In this document: positions 1-9,407 of the stretch, piece after piece | How positions within the stretch are numbered: position 1 is the stretch's first letter | Layout of the letters: every line of letters begins with the position of its first letter | Source: an uncultured Bacilli bacterium | Lineage (GTDB): Bacteria; Bacillota_I; Bacilli_A; RF39; UBA660 | Reading direction: 5' to 3' | DNA: 64,000 nt | Assembly: GCA_910588025.1 (NCBI GenBank) | Contig: CAJUQG010000003.1 | Coordinates: forward strand, 17,149 to 81,148 | The notes under the pieces: model-generated | What the model was told of the DNA's origin: nothing | The model's database searches: none | What the model saw: only the letters and a program-made list of their open reading frames with translations | Program-made: the position numbers and the translations under genes

Positions 1-771
1 TAAAATAATATTATGAGCATTATCGGTACTAAATATTTCAATTTCTTTTTTCTTTTTTTGGCAATATTTCATAGAATTTTGAATGATTTGAGAAAGAATA
101 AATCCAAGCCATTTTTCATCGGTGAAAACAATATTTTCTAAATCATGAATGTTTAAGGATATTTTTTGATGAAGGAGATATTCTTTATATTCTAAAAGAA
201 CCTTATGAACCACATTACTTAGAGAAAGACGTCTGATGAAATAATCATGTTCTGTGGTATCACTTCTTGCATAATAAAGAATTTGTTCAATTAAATTATT
301 GATTTTTTGAATTTCTGCTTTCAGTTCATAGTTTTTTTGATTATCATAAACTAAGGAAAGAGCGGAAATCGGTGTTTTAATCTCATGAACAAAAGATTCA
401 ATATACTCTTGATACTCTTGTTTTTCCGATTCTAAACTGCTTATTTTATCGTTCATTGATTTACAAGCAATTTTTAAAGCTTGGTAATAAGCTTGATTTT
501 CGAAATTTTTAGATTTTGGTAAGACTTCAAATATCAAATATTTTTCTTCTAAATCATTACATAAATTCTCAATTTTTTTATTTTTTTGACGAAGTCTTAC
601 ATATTCAAAACTAAGAAATAGTATAAGAAAGAAGAAAAGAAACCCGTCTAGATAAAGAATTAAAGTCCAAGGAATTTCTAGTGATTTTAATAACATAGAA
701 AGAAGAAGGAGAAGAAAAGTTTGATAAACGATGAAAGTTGTTTTCTCTTCTAAAAAGTCGATAAATTTCAT
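1..771 (-). CDS. BceS-like sensor histidine kinase, partial (3' end outside window)
   Basis: Translating the minus strand from the ATG at 771 gives an open frame to the window edge (257 codons). Two hydrophobic segments near the N-terminus are separated by only a few residues, as in intramembrane-sensing kinases. A dimerisation/phosphorylation box FVHEIKTPISAL (about residue 130) carries the phospho-acceptor His, and QIIQNSMKY near the edge is the N-box. The rest of the ATPase domain (G-boxes) is missing because the window ends. The start codon overlaps the response-regulator stop (ATGA, 4 nt), so the two are translationally coupled. Family knowledge: kinases of this type work with a BceAB-type transporter to sense cell-wall-active peptides. 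The specific ligand cannot be told from sequence. Confidence 0.9.
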   Translation of the reverse strand, partial: MKFIDFLEEKTTFIVYQTFLLLLLSMLLKSLEIPWTLILYLDGFLFFFLILFLSFEYVRLRQKNKKIENLCNDLEEKYLIFEVLPKSKNFENQAYYQALKIACKSMNDKISSLESEKQEYQEYIESFVHEIKTPISALSLVYDNQKNYELKAEIQKINNLIEQILYYARSDTTEHDYFIRRLSLSNVVHKVLLEYKEYLLHQKISLNIHDLENIVFTDEKWLGFILSQIIQNSMKYCQKKKKEIEIFSTDNAHNIIL

Positions 772-1427
772 AAGATATATCCTTTCTTTCGTATCGTTTT
801 TATTAAGTCATTTGCTCCTATTTCACTCGCCTTTTTACGAAGTCGATTCATATTTACCATTAAGATAGTTTCATCTAAGTAATATTTATCGTTCCATAAA
901 TATTCTAATAATTCTTCTTTGGAAATAATACGATTAGCATTTAAGAAGAAATAATAAAGAATGCGAAATTCATTTCTTGTTAATTCTACTTGTTTGCCTT
1001 GATAACTTAATATAGATAAATGAAGATCTAGAGAATAACCATTTTTCGTTAAATATTTATAATTTTCAGGATTATTTTGTTTTAAAGCCCGTTTTATTTT
1101 TTCTAATAGAATCATTTTATTATAAGGTTTGGCAATAAAATCAATACCTCCCACCTCAATACTTTTTAATTCGTCGGCATCTGTTACTCGACTTGTTACA
1201 AAGATAATGGGAACTTGGCGTAATTTATGGATTTTTTTACAAATTTCATAACCATTTGTATGAGGTAAATTTACATCTAGCAAAATTAAATCTAAATCTT
1301 GCTTTGTTAGATGTTCTGATATATTGGTAAAGTCTTGAATTATTACTGTTTGATATCCTTGGGCTTCTAATAATTTTGCAAGTTCGGTACGAATTTTTAA
1401 ATCATCTTCAATAATAGCAATTTTCAT
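768..1427 (-). CDS. BceR-like OmpR-family response regulator
   Basis: 219 residues, a typical OmpR/PhoB length. The N-terminal receiver domain has the acidic pair EDD at residues 7-9, the phospho-acceptor Asp in LILLDVNLP (about residue 51), Thr in FVTSR and Lys in AKPYNK. The C-terminal winged helix contains LTRNEFRILYYF and a closing KTIRKKGYIL typical of this family. The start has a good upstream site (AAGGTGAG). It lies 34 nt downstream of the permease and overlaps the kinase start by 4 nt. Family knowledge: such regulators activate the neighbouring transporter operon when the kinase and transporter detect an antimicrobial peptide. Its targets here are inferred only from the neighbourhood. 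Confidence 0.93.
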   Translation of the reverse strand: MKIAIIEDDLKIRTELAKLLEAQGYQTVIIQDFTNISEHLTKQDLDLILLDVNLPHTNGYEICKKIHKLRQVPIIFVTSRVTDADELKSIEVGGIDFIAKPYNKMILLEKIKRALKQNNPENYKYLTKNGYSLDLHLSILSYQGKQVELTRNEFRILYYFFLNANRIISKEELLEYLWNDKYYLDETILMVNMNRLRKKASEIGANDLIKTIRKKGYIL

Positions 1428-1461
1428 AATCTCACCTTTTTTAGTATAACAAAATTTTCAA

Positions 1462-3432
1462 TTATTCTTCGATGTTTTTTTTGTAACCAAAATATGTGGT
1501 TATTAAATAAAGACTATAAATAGCTAAAAATAAGAGGAAAGAAGCTAAGAAGTAATGAAAGTATTCGTTATTGCTAGTAAGAACAATTTGAAAAAGTTTA
1601 TTCATAGAATGAATGGTTGTAAAACTTACTAAACAAGGGATTATTAGTGGAAAAAGAAAGAATAATAAAAGTTGTTTACGAATGGACTTATAACAGTCAC
1701 TTTCTTTATATCCTAGGCGTTTTAAAACGGTATAACGATATTTGTATTCACAAGATTCACTCAAAGCAAGAATCGCTAAAATCGTCCCAACAACGGCAGT
1801 AAAAATAAAAGCGATGTAAAAACAAATAAATGATGTAATCGTCATGAAACTTTTATTATTCGCTTCTTCTTTTCCTTTGACAGCAATTTTAGAAGAGGTA
1901 TAACAAATATAATAATTATCTTCTAAGCGACAATTCTCAGAATCTTCCATGCTCGCTAAAGTTTCAGCAAATTGTTCCTTTGTTTTTTCTAAAGTATTTA
2001 CAGTCAAAAAAGTATCTATAATAATTTCTTCGACATATTCATCTTTTAAAACAGCAAAATAGGAAAAACCTGTTATGTTATAATCGAAGCCTTGATTGGT
2101 TATCTCTTTTAATGTTAGAAAAGTTCCCTTTTTCGTTTCAAAAGAAGTCATATTGCTTTCTTTTATTTTCTCACAAGCTTCTTTAGAACAATTAATGAGA
2201 TATTCATCATCTCTTAATTCAAGAGGTTTTTCATTTTTTAAAGCCATTAATTTATTATAATCACTTAGTTTTATGACGATATCTTGTTGATGCCATAAAT
2301 AAACATCATTTTCTAATTTTTTACGAATATTATTTTGAGAATCTTGATAGCTGTGATGAATATATTGATCTTTAATCGTATAATCTTCTTCTATTTTAGC
2401 AAGATATTTTGCTACATTTTCTGTATTTATTACATTAATACTTATATCATAAGGAGCATTTTGTTTGATTTGATACTCAAACATTCCTTTAAACAGACTA
2501 GATATATTTAATGCAACTAGTGTTAAGGTAATTAATACGGTTAGGGTTCCTAGGGTAAAACTCATAGTTTTTATTTTGGAAGAAAACAAGCGTACAACAA
2601 AGAGATTATCTTGATGATATTTTATTTTTTTAGATTTTAAAACCAGATAAATTAAAATATTTGGAATAGTTAAAGTAGTTCCATAAATACTTATTATTAT
2701 CATTAGAATTGATTGAAAAATTTTGACCATAGATGGTTCTACATTAATACCGGCAAACTGTTTATCAAACACAAAGAGTGCATAGAAGCCTATTGCGAGG
2801 AAGAAACATAAGAAAAGACAAGAAGTGACGATTGATTGTTTACGGCGTTTTTCATTTTTTCGTTCTAAGTATAATAAATCATGAATCTTTAATTTTTTAA
2901 ATCTTTTTCGAAGGAGTAAGAGCACAATAAAATAAATTAGTAGAAAATAAAGAAACGTTAAACCAAGAGCTCTAATAGTTATATTTATTTTAATGAGTTT
3001 AGGTAATTCAAAAATTGTCATCATGATATAAGACATAATCATACTAAATAAGTATCCTAACGGAATAGATAACACAAACGAACAACTTCCTAAAATAATG
3101 TTTTCTCTAGTAAATAAAGAAGTAATTTGTTTTTTCTTAATTCCTAAAATTAAATAGGTACCAAATTCTTTACTACGTTTTTTAAAAATAAATTTGGTCG
3201 TGTAATTAATTAAAAAGCAGATGACAAAAATAATTAGTCCATTTACAAAATACATAGAATATTTAAAATTAACCATCATACTACTTAAATTTAAAACATC
3301 TTTTGAAAAACTAATTAAGTTAAAAGCAAAAATAAAGGAAAAGGAAAGCGTAACGGTGATTAAATAGATCATATAATCTTTAATACTACGTTTGGCATTT
3401 CTTAAAGCTAGTTTATTTAACAAGGTCAACAT
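1462..3432 (-). CDS. BceB-like ABC transporter permease (FtsX family)
   Basis: About 656 residues, the usual BceB length. It opens with LALRNAKRSIKDYMIYL, matching the family's conserved amphipathic start. It has a first membrane helix, a block of three more helices, further helices around a large extracellular domain (about residues 320-530) and a C-terminal set of three. The gene overlaps the ATPase 3' end. The ribosome site GGAGGAG directly abuts the ATG at 3432, so initiation at the following TTG (3429) has better spacing and is a real alternative. The frame can also be extended to 3441. Family knowledge: BceB binds peptide-bound lipid intermediates and signals to the kinase. Substrate unknown. 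Confidence 0.92.
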   Translation of the reverse strand: MLTLLNKLALRNAKRSIKDYMIYLITVTLSFSFIFAFNLISFSKDVLNLSSMMVNFKYSMYFVNGLIIFVICFLINYTTKFIFKKRSKEFGTYLILGIKKKQITSLFTRENIILGSCSFVLSIPLGYLFSMIMSYIMMTIFELPKLIKINITIRALGLTFLYFLLIYFIVLLLLRKRFKKLKIHDLLYLERKNEKRRKQSIVTSCLFLCFFLAIGFYALFVFDKQFAGINVEPSMVKIFQSILMIIISIYGTTLTIPNILIYLVLKSKKIKYHQDNLFVVRLFSSKIKTMSFTLGTLTVLITLTLVALNISSLFKGMFEYQIKQNAPYDISINVINTENVAKYLAKIEEDYTIKDQYIHHSYQDSQNNIRKKLENDVYLWHQQDIVIKLSDYNKLMALKNEKPLELRDDEYLINCSKEACEKIKESNMTSFETKKGTFLTLKEITNQGFDYNITGFSYFAVLKDEYVEEIIIDTFLTVNTLEKTKEQFAETLASMEDSENCRLEDNYYICYTSSKIAVKGKEEANNKSFMTITSFICFYIAFIFTAVVGTILAILALSESCEYKYRYTVLKRLGYKESDCYKSIRKQLLLFFLFPLIIPCLVSFTTIHSMNKLFQIVLTSNNEYFHYFLASFLLFLAIYSLYLITTYFGYKKNIEE

Positions 3433-4183
3433 CTCCTCCAAGAAGGGTTAATACATCTAATATTTCGTGAAAGAATTCTTTTCGCGATTTTTCTCCTTTA
3501 TAAATTTCAGAAAAAATCTTGCCATCTTTTAGAAACATTACTCTTTTACAAAAACTAGCACTAAAGGCATCATGTGTAACCATTAAGATGGTAGAATTTA
3601 ATTCTTGATTCATCAAAGCCATTGTTTCCAGAAGCATTCTTGCAGATTTAGAATCTAGGGCCCCAGTTGGTTCATCGGCTAAAATAATTTTAGGTTGATT
3701 GATTAAGGCTCTTGCACAAGCACAGCGTTGTTTTTGTCCTCCAGAAACTTCATAAGGAAATTTGTTTAAAATAGATTCAATTCCTAATTTGATTGCTAAT
3801 TCTTTTACTAAATCTTCAATTTTTTCAGGATTTTCATGATTAATAATAAGTGATAAGGCAATGTTTTCTTCAATAGTCAAAGTATCTAAAAGATTAAAAT
3901 CTTGAAAAATAAAGCCTAATTCTTTTCTTCTAAAATCAGCTATTTCACTTTCTTTTAGTGTCGTAATATCTTTCTCACCTATTAGTATTTGGCCACTTGT
4001 AACCGTATCAATCGTTGCCATACAATTTAATAGTGTTGTTTTACCACTTCCACTTGAACCCATGATTGCGACGAATTCTTGCGGTTCTATTTCAAAACTT
4101 ATGCCATTTACGGCTTTAGTAATCAAGCCACTTTTATCTCCATAATATTTTTTCACATGATTTAATTTTAAAATTTGTTCCAT
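3413..4183 (-). CDS. BceA-like ABC transporter ATPase
   Basis: 256 residues with all ABC motifs: Walker A GSSGSGKTT (about 42-50), Q-loop FIFQDFNLLD, signature VSGGQKQR, Walker B IILADEPTGALD and the switch histidine in MVTHD. The MacB/LolD/BceA-type sequence NCMATIDTVTSG follows Walker A. It is the first gene of a four-gene set (ATPase, permease, regulator, kinase) and its 3' end overlaps the permease start. A TATAAT-like -10 box is visible about 30 nt upstream on the minus strand, but no convincing -35. Family knowledge: it powers removal of cell-wall-targeting peptides from their lipid targets. Confidence 0.95.
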   Translation of the reverse strand: MEQILKLNHVKKYYGDKSGLITKAVNGISFEIEPQEFVAIMGSSGSGKTTLLNCMATIDTVTSGQILIGEKDITTLKESEIADFRRKELGFIFQDFNLLDTLTIEENIALSLIINHENPEKIEDLVKELAIKLGIESILNKFPYEVSGGQKQRCACARALINQPKIILADEPTGALDSKSARMLLETMALMNQELNSTILMVTHDAFSASFCKRVMFLKDGKIFSEIYKGEKSRKEFFHEILDVLTLLGGDVDLVK

Positions 4184-4270
4184 AAAAAAATTCCTTTCTG
4201 CTACATTATAACAAAGACCACTTTTTTTTATTATTACAATTTTGTTAGGAAAATAATTTAGTTTTTATGC

Positions 4271-4306
4271 AAAAAAAAGCAGTGATTTTGTTTTACACTT
4301 TCACTG
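4271..4306 (-). terminator. Intrinsic terminator of dacA operon
   Basis: On the minus strand an inverted repeat CAGTGA...TCACTG is followed by eight T. The stem begins inside the last codons of the D,D-carboxypeptidase gene, so the stop codon sits in the loop region. Confidence 0.75.
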
Positions 4307-5540
4307 TCTTACTTTTGTTTTTTCTTTTTTGTTTCCCAGTTTTTTTTAAGAAATGGAAATAGAGGAAAAAAGATAAGATTACTAAAATAACGATAATGAC
4401 CCAATGAATATTTGCCGTAAGATATTTGAAAATATCAAAATGTAACGTTTCATTTAAAATGATATCTAGTGTTTTTAACGTTTCCCCTTCTACAATAATT
4501 TTTAACGTTCCTAGTTTTGTATTGATAGGAGTATCATAATTCACTTCTTGAATGCCTAAATATTCTATTTTAATATTTTCCTTGGCATAATTCTTGGGAA
4601 GATATTTGGATAAATTAAATTGACTTTTAAAAGATAACTGTGCTTCTTTCGCATAGCGGGTATCCAAGGTTAATAGTTCTTGTCCGTTTTCTAAAACCGT
4701 TTGGGTTTCATAGTGTTCCATAAAATAATCATAAATGGTTTTGGTATCTAAAAAATTGTAAGGATTGTTATTTTCTTGAGGAGCACCAGTGGTAATTAGC
4801 ATATAATTTGAACCATTAGCACTCGCTAAAGATGCTAAACATAATCCAGCATTTTCCGTTGTTCCTGTCTTTCCGCCAATTAAATAATCCATCGTGAGAT
4901 GATTTTTTTGTAAGTTTCTCTCTACGGTACTATGAAGAATTTTAGAACCATTACTTACTTGATAAGAACTTGATGAAATGATTTTTTTAAACTCTTCATT
5001 TTGAAGGGCATATTGAAACATTTTAGCGACATCTTTTAAAGAAGAATAATGATTTTCAGCATCTAAACCGGTCTCATTCACGAAATTTGTTTGTTGTAGC
5101 CCTAATGATTTGGCTTTTTCATTCATTTTTAAGACAAAGTTTTCTCTATTACCAGCGACCAATCTTGTTAAAGCTTGAGCGGCATCAGCACCAGAAGGTA
5201 GCATGAGACCATATAATAAATCACGATAAGTCACGACTTCACCAATATAAAAGCCAGTTACAGCAGCATTAGCTTCTATTAGGCCTTGAAAATCTGATGC
5301 TTTTAGTACTACTGTTTCATCTAAGGAAGCGATATTCTCTAATGCTATTATTGAAGTCATGATTTTGGTTAAAGAAGCAATCGAAGTTTTTTCTTCGGCA
5401 TTCTTCTCATAAAGAATTTTTTGTTCATCTAAATTGATTAATAAAGCATGAGTTGATTTCAGTTCAAAGGCATCGGCTTGAACTGAAGATAAGATGAGAA
5501 AAAAGAAGCATAAAAATGTAATTAAATAGTTTTTGTTCAT
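4293..5540 (-). CDS. D-alanyl-D-alanine carboxypeptidase (PBP5-like, peptidase S11)
   Basis: 415 residues from the ATG at 5540, which has the site AGGGTGG 5 nt upstream; the frame also extends to a GTG at 5549. There is an N-terminal signal peptide (hydrophobic core FLCFFFLILSS, cleavage near QADA), the catalytic tetrad SLTK (about residue 56) and KTGTT (about 225). The second motif reads SGADAAQAL, where the S-x-N consensus has Ala in place of Asn. A C-terminal domain is followed by a membrane helix (WVIIVILVILSFFLYF) and a basic tail. It trims the terminal D-Ala of peptidoglycan stem peptides at the outer membrane face. It lies 14 nt after the preceding small membrane-protein gene and is followed by a terminator. 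Confidence 0.9.
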   Translation of the reverse strand: MNKNYLITFLCFFFLILSSVQADAFELKSTHALLINLDEQKILYEKNAEEKTSIASLTKIMTSIIALENIASLDETVVLKASDFQGLIEANAAVTGFYIGEVVTYRDLLYGLMLPSGADAAQALTRLVAGNRENFVLKMNEKAKSLGLQQTNFVNETGLDAENHYSSLKDVAKMFQYALQNEEFKKIISSSSYQVSNGSKILHSTVERNLQKNHLTMDYLIGGKTGTTENAGLCLASLASANGSNYMLITTGAPQENNNPYNFLDTKTIYDYFMEHYETQTVLENGQELLTLDTRYAKEAQLSFKSQFNLSKYLPKNYAKENIKIEYLGIQEVNYDTPINTKLGTLKIIVEGETLKTLDIILNETLHFDIFKYLTANIHWVIIVILVILSFFLYFHFLKKTGKQKRKNKSKTVKV

Positions 5541-5554
5541 AAGATCCACCCTTT

Positions 5555-6208
5555 TTATTCACTTACTTGTTCCAAAGTATCAAATAATAAATTGTATTCT
5601 TTTTGAGCGGTATTGATACGAATCTTCTTTATCTCATTTAAAGTCGTGGTTATTTCAATCGTTTCGTCTCCATTTTGATAATTTAAGGTGCGCATTGTTC
5701 CACTAATTGTTTCGGCTGGAATAAAATAATTTAATTTAGTATGAAGATCTTGCAGATTTAAAAAAGGTTTATCTTCTTCTTCATATAAAAAAGTTATTTC
5801 TTCTTCGGAATCAACTAAGATTTGGTAAATATGATTCTCTTCTATCCGATATTTAATAATTCCTATTTTTGATTCTCGATACCCCGTATCAATTCCATTG
5901 CCCTTTTTTCCTTGAAATAAAATTGTTTCTTTTGTAACTTTATCGGAAACTTGATATTGATATTGGTAATTAAAAGATAATAAATTTTCCCACATTTCAT
6001 TGATATTTTTATACTTTTCTTGATCATTGTTTGGTTTTTCATTGATTTGTGGTAAAGTCGTGGTTTTATTAAACAGATTCATTATCGGAATCATAAGCAT
6101 GATGAGAAGTAAAAAGGCAACCCATAAGCCAAGTTTTATTATCGCTTTTCCTTTTTTATCATGCCACATTTTTTGAATCGTACTTGGATTTTGATTGTTT
6201 TTGGCCAT
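5555..6208 (-). CDS. Conserved hypothetical single-pass membrane protein
   Basis: About 217 residues. I chose the ATG at 6208 (MAKNNQNPS), 5 nt after the fmt stop. Longer translations up to 6334 would run back into fmt in another frame, and their N-terminus is just overlapping sequence. One membrane helix (GLWVAFLLLIMLMIPIM, about residues 25-43) follows a positively charged stretch. The rest is a polar, probably extracellular domain rich in Glu, Lys and Tyr. No catalytic motif was recognised. Position between fmt and the carboxypeptidase suggests co-transcription in the priA-fmt operon. Function unknown; an envelope role is only inferred from topology. Confidence 0.75.
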   Translation of the reverse strand: MAKNNQNPSTIQKMWHDKKGKAIIKLGLWVAFLLLIMLMIPIMNLFNKTTTLPQINEKPNNDQEKYKNINEMWENLLSFNYQYQYQVSDKVTKETILFQGKKGNGIDTGYRESKIGIIKYRIEENHIYQILVDSEEEITFLYEEEDKPFLNLQDLHTKLNYFIPAETISGTMRTLNYQNGDETIEITTTLNEIKKIRINTAQKEYNLLFDTLEQVSE

Positions 6209-6213
6209 TTTTA

Positions 6214-7146
6214 TCACTTCACTTTTTGATTTAATATTTTTTCTTTTTTTAAACCGTTTAGAAAATCTTTCGAAAACATGACTTTTTTCCCAAAAGGTTT
6301 TAATTTTGTGATATATAAAATCCCATCTGCACATGAAATACCTATGGCAGTTTTCGTAACATCAACAATTTTGCCAGTTTCCTTTTGGTTCTTTGGAACA
6401 AATTCAGCTTCCAGAGCTTTGTATTCTAAATCTTCTAAGTAGAAATTAGCAGTTGGCCATGGATTTAATCCTCGTATTTGGTTCATTAATTCTAAGCCTT
6501 TTTTAGAAAAATCTAAGTGTTCTTCTTCTCTTTTTATATTATAGGCATAAGTTGCTTCTTCGTCTTTTTGCTTTTCTCTTTTATTAGTTCCCTTTAAAAT
6601 ACTAGGTAAAGTTTCCTTTAATAAATTAGCACCTATTTGGGATAATTTTTCATGTAAAAGACCAACATTATCGCTTTCTTCAATTGGGATAGTTTGCTTA
6701 GCTACCATATCCCCTGTATCCATTCCAACGTCCATATACATAATCGTAATACCAGTTTCTTTTTCGCCGTTTATTAACGCTTTATGAATTGGAGCACCTC
6801 CACGGTATTTTGGGAGAAGAGAGGCATGAACATTGAAACAAGCAATCGTTGGACAATCTAAGACTGCACTCGGAATAATTTGACCATATGCACATGTAAT
6901 AATTAAGTCTGGTTTCACTTTTAAAATTGGTTCGTAATCCACACGAATTTTTTCTGGTTGAAACACTTCGATCTTATGCTTTTGTGCTAGTTCTTTGATG
7001 GGAGATGGCGTTAAAGTTTGTTTTCTGCCAACTTTTTTATCTGGTTGAGTTACTACCATAGAAACTTGATAATTGTTAATTAACATTTCAAGGACAGGTA
7101 CTGCAAAATCAGGAGTTCCCATAAAAATGATTTTTGGATTTTTCAT
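6214..7146 (-). CDS. fmt: Methionyl-tRNA formyltransferase
   Basis: 310 residues, the normal length. The N-terminal formyltransferase fold starts IIFMGTPDFAVPVLEML. The catalytic region reads NVHASLLPKYRGGAPI (Asn, His) with the downstream Asp in MDVGMDTGDM. The C-terminal tRNA-binding domain is present. The start has AAGGTGA 5 nt upstream. It formylates Met-tRNA(fMet) with 10-formyl-THF in the cytoplasm. The gene follows priA by 41 nt, the common bacterial priA-fmt order. The usual def gene is not seen between them. Confidence 0.97.
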   Translation of the reverse strand: MKNPKIIFMGTPDFAVPVLEMLINNYQVSMVVTQPDKKVGRKQTLTPSPIKELAQKHKIEVFQPEKIRVDYEPILKVKPDLIITCAYGQIIPSAVLDCPTIACFNVHASLLPKYRGGAPIHKALINGEKETGITIMYMDVGMDTGDMVAKQTIPIEESDNVGLLHEKLSQIGANLLKETLPSILKGTNKREKQKDEEATYAYNIKREEEHLDFSKKGLELMNQIRGLNPWPTANFYLEDLEYKALEAEFVPKNQKETGKIVDVTKTAIGISCADGILYITKLKPFGKKVMFSKDFLNGLKKEKILNQKVK

Positions 7147-7187
7147 TGTATCACCTTTTCTAGAATATTTTTATTATATCATAAATA

Positions 7188-9365
7188 TTAATAAGACATG
7201 TCAATATCAAGACTTACTTTGTGATTTAATAAAAATAAATCATCTAATTCTTTTAAAGCTGGTTTTAAGTTTTCATCAAAGCGATATTTAATCATAATTT
7301 CAAAATGATAGACATTATTAATACGAAACATATTGGCCGTGGTTGGACCTAAAATAATACTCGTTTTATTTAATTTTCGTTTTAAAAAATGAGCTACTTT
7401 AGCTGATTCATTTTTGGCTTCTTCATAATTCTTGCTTTTCACTTCTAAATGAGCAAGATAATAGTAAGGCGGATATTTTAATGTTTTGCGAATGTTCATT
7501 TCATATTCATAAAATTTTTCAAAATCTTGATTTTTTACACAATTTAAAACATGATTGTCTGGATTATAGGTTTCAATGATAACTTCTCCTTTGATGTTTC
7601 CTCTACCAGCGCGGCCACTTGCTTGATAAAGGAGTGCAAACGTTTTTTCCCCACTTCGAAAATCAGGAAGATTTAATGTGATATCGGCACTTACAATTCC
7701 AACTAAAGTAACATTTGGAAAATCAAGACCTTTACTAATCATTTGGGTTCCAATTAAAATATCGTAGTGATGCGCTCGAAATTCTTCTTCAATTTTTTCT
7801 AGAGCTCCTTTTTTATTTGTCGTATCAGTATCCATCCGAATGATACGAGCACTCGGGAATTTTTCTTTCATAGCACTTTCTAATTTTTCTGTACCTAATC
7901 CATAATAATTTAGCGCATCTTCATGACAATTTGGACATGCATTTTCTAAAAATTTCGTATATCCGCAGTAATGACAACGAAGATTTTTGGTCGATTTATG
8001 AAATGTTAGTGTAATGTCGCAATATGGACATTTGTAGGTAAATCCACAAGAAGAACAATGAATTGTAGTAGAATGTCCACGACGATTTAATAAAATCATA
8101 ATTTGTTCTTTTTTCTTTAAACGATCTTCTATTTTTAATTCTAATAATTCACTCATTATAAAATGATGGTTTTTGGCTTCCTTTGCCATATCAACAAGTG
8201 TTACTTCTGGCAAAGGATTTTTATGAACGCGATGGTTTAATAAAACGAGCTCATAAAGGCCTTTTTTTCCTCTTGCGTAAGTTTCTAAACTTGGAGTTGC
8301 ACTCCCTAAAATAACAGGACAATGATGATATTTCGACCGAAACAAAGCGATATCATGTGCATGGTATTTGGGACGATTTTCTTGTTTGTATGAATCCGAA
8401 TGACATTCGTCAATAATGATGATACCAAGATTTTTTAAAGGAGCAAAAATAGCACTGCGAGCACCGATTACAATTGATACTTCTTCTCTTTCTATCTTGC
8501 GCCATTCATCATATTTTTCACCATCATTTAAACCTGAATGCAATACAGCTATGTTACTTTTAAAACGTCTGGCAAAGTTACGGATGAATTGTGGTGTTAA
8601 ACTAATTTCAGGAACTAAGACAAGTGCTTGCTTTTTTAATTTTTGAATTTCTTCAATGCTTTGCATATAAATTTCGGTTTTTCCAGATCCTGTCACACCT
8701 TTTAAAAGAATGGTTTTAGATTGGCCAAATGATTGTTTTATTTTTTTTAAAGCCATGGTTTGTTCTTCGTTTAACGCTTTTTTTAAATCTTGTTCCAATT
8801 CTTTTATTTGATAGCGATAGCTTTCTTCTTTGTCTTCTTTTAAAATACCTTTTTTTATTAGTGTATTGGTTGAAGAAAGAGAAATCGATTGGGCATCTTT
8901 TTTGGATATCACTACTCCACTTTCAAATAATTCTAAAATTTCTTTTTGCGGTTCTTTCTTACATAATAAATAAGCTTGATTTAAAGGGATTTGTAAGGAA
9001 AGATAGGTTTCATATTTTTTCCCGATTTGTGTTTTTTTTCTGGCTTTTAGTGCAGTGGGAAGCATCGTACTGTAGGCACTGCTTAAACTGGAAAGCGTAC
9101 TCTCTTTGATATAGGCGCCAATTTCTAAAAGTTCGGGATTTAGTATTACTTCTTCATCTATATTTTTTAGGATTTCTTTTAATTCTAACGAAGTATTTGA
9201 ATGGTTTTTGATTTCTATGACATAGCCTTCTAATTGTTGTGAAGCAAAGGGAACTAAAACGCGCATGCCAATTTTTATTACGTTATTTAAAGATTCAGGA
9301 ATCAAATAATCAAAAGTTTTATCAACACTTTTCGCTTTTATTTCAAGTAAAACACTCGCTATCAT
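7188..9365 (-). CDS. priA: Primosomal protein N' (replication restart helicase)
   Basis: 725 residues. There is an N-terminal 3'-DNA-binding domain (ASVLLEIKAKSVDKTFDY). The helicase core has Walker A GVTGSGKTEIY and a motif II reading DECH, where most PriA have DEEH. Motif VI is QASGRAGRG. The zinc region holds paired cysteines (CSSCGF, CPYCD, CHYCGY, CPNCHED), all eight present. The start ATG has AAGGTGA upstream. It reloads the replicative helicase at stalled forks. It is the first gene of a priA-fmt-membrane protein-carboxypeptidase run. The Cys in motif II keeps the DExH pattern and is probably neutral. Confidence 0.97.
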   Translation of the reverse strand: MIASVLLEIKAKSVDKTFDYLIPESLNNVIKIGMRVLVPFASQQLEGYVIEIKNHSNTSLELKEILKNIDEEVILNPELLEIGAYIKESTLSSLSSAYSTMLPTALKARKKTQIGKKYETYLSLQIPLNQAYLLCKKEPQKEILELFESGVVISKKDAQSISLSSTNTLIKKGILKEDKEESYRYQIKELEQDLKKALNEEQTMALKKIKQSFGQSKTILLKGVTGSGKTEIYMQSIEEIQKLKKQALVLVPEISLTPQFIRNFARRFKSNIAVLHSGLNDGEKYDEWRKIEREEVSIVIGARSAIFAPLKNLGIIIIDECHSDSYKQENRPKYHAHDIALFRSKYHHCPVILGSATPSLETYARGKKGLYELVLLNHRVHKNPLPEVTLVDMAKEAKNHHFIMSELLELKIEDRLKKKEQIMILLNRRGHSTTIHCSSCGFTYKCPYCDITLTFHKSTKNLRCHYCGYTKFLENACPNCHEDALNYYGLGTEKLESAMKEKFPSARIIRMDTDTTNKKGALEKIEEEFRAHHYDILIGTQMISKGLDFPNVTLVGIVSADITLNLPDFRSGEKTFALLYQASGRAGRGNIKGEVIIETYNPDNHVLNCVKNQDFEKFYEYEMNIRKTLKYPPYYYLAHLEVKSKNYEEAKNESAKVAHFLKRKLNKTSIILGPTTANMFRINNVYHFEIMIKYRFDENLKPALKELDDLFLLNHKVSLDIDMSY

Positions 9366-9407
9366 AGATTCACCTTCTTCATAATAACTATATCATATTT
9401 TGAAATA

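Noticed and set aside
7073..7291. Plus-strand frame of 72 codons across the fmt/priA gap
   Set aside because: Antisense to the ends of two clear genes; no ribosome site.
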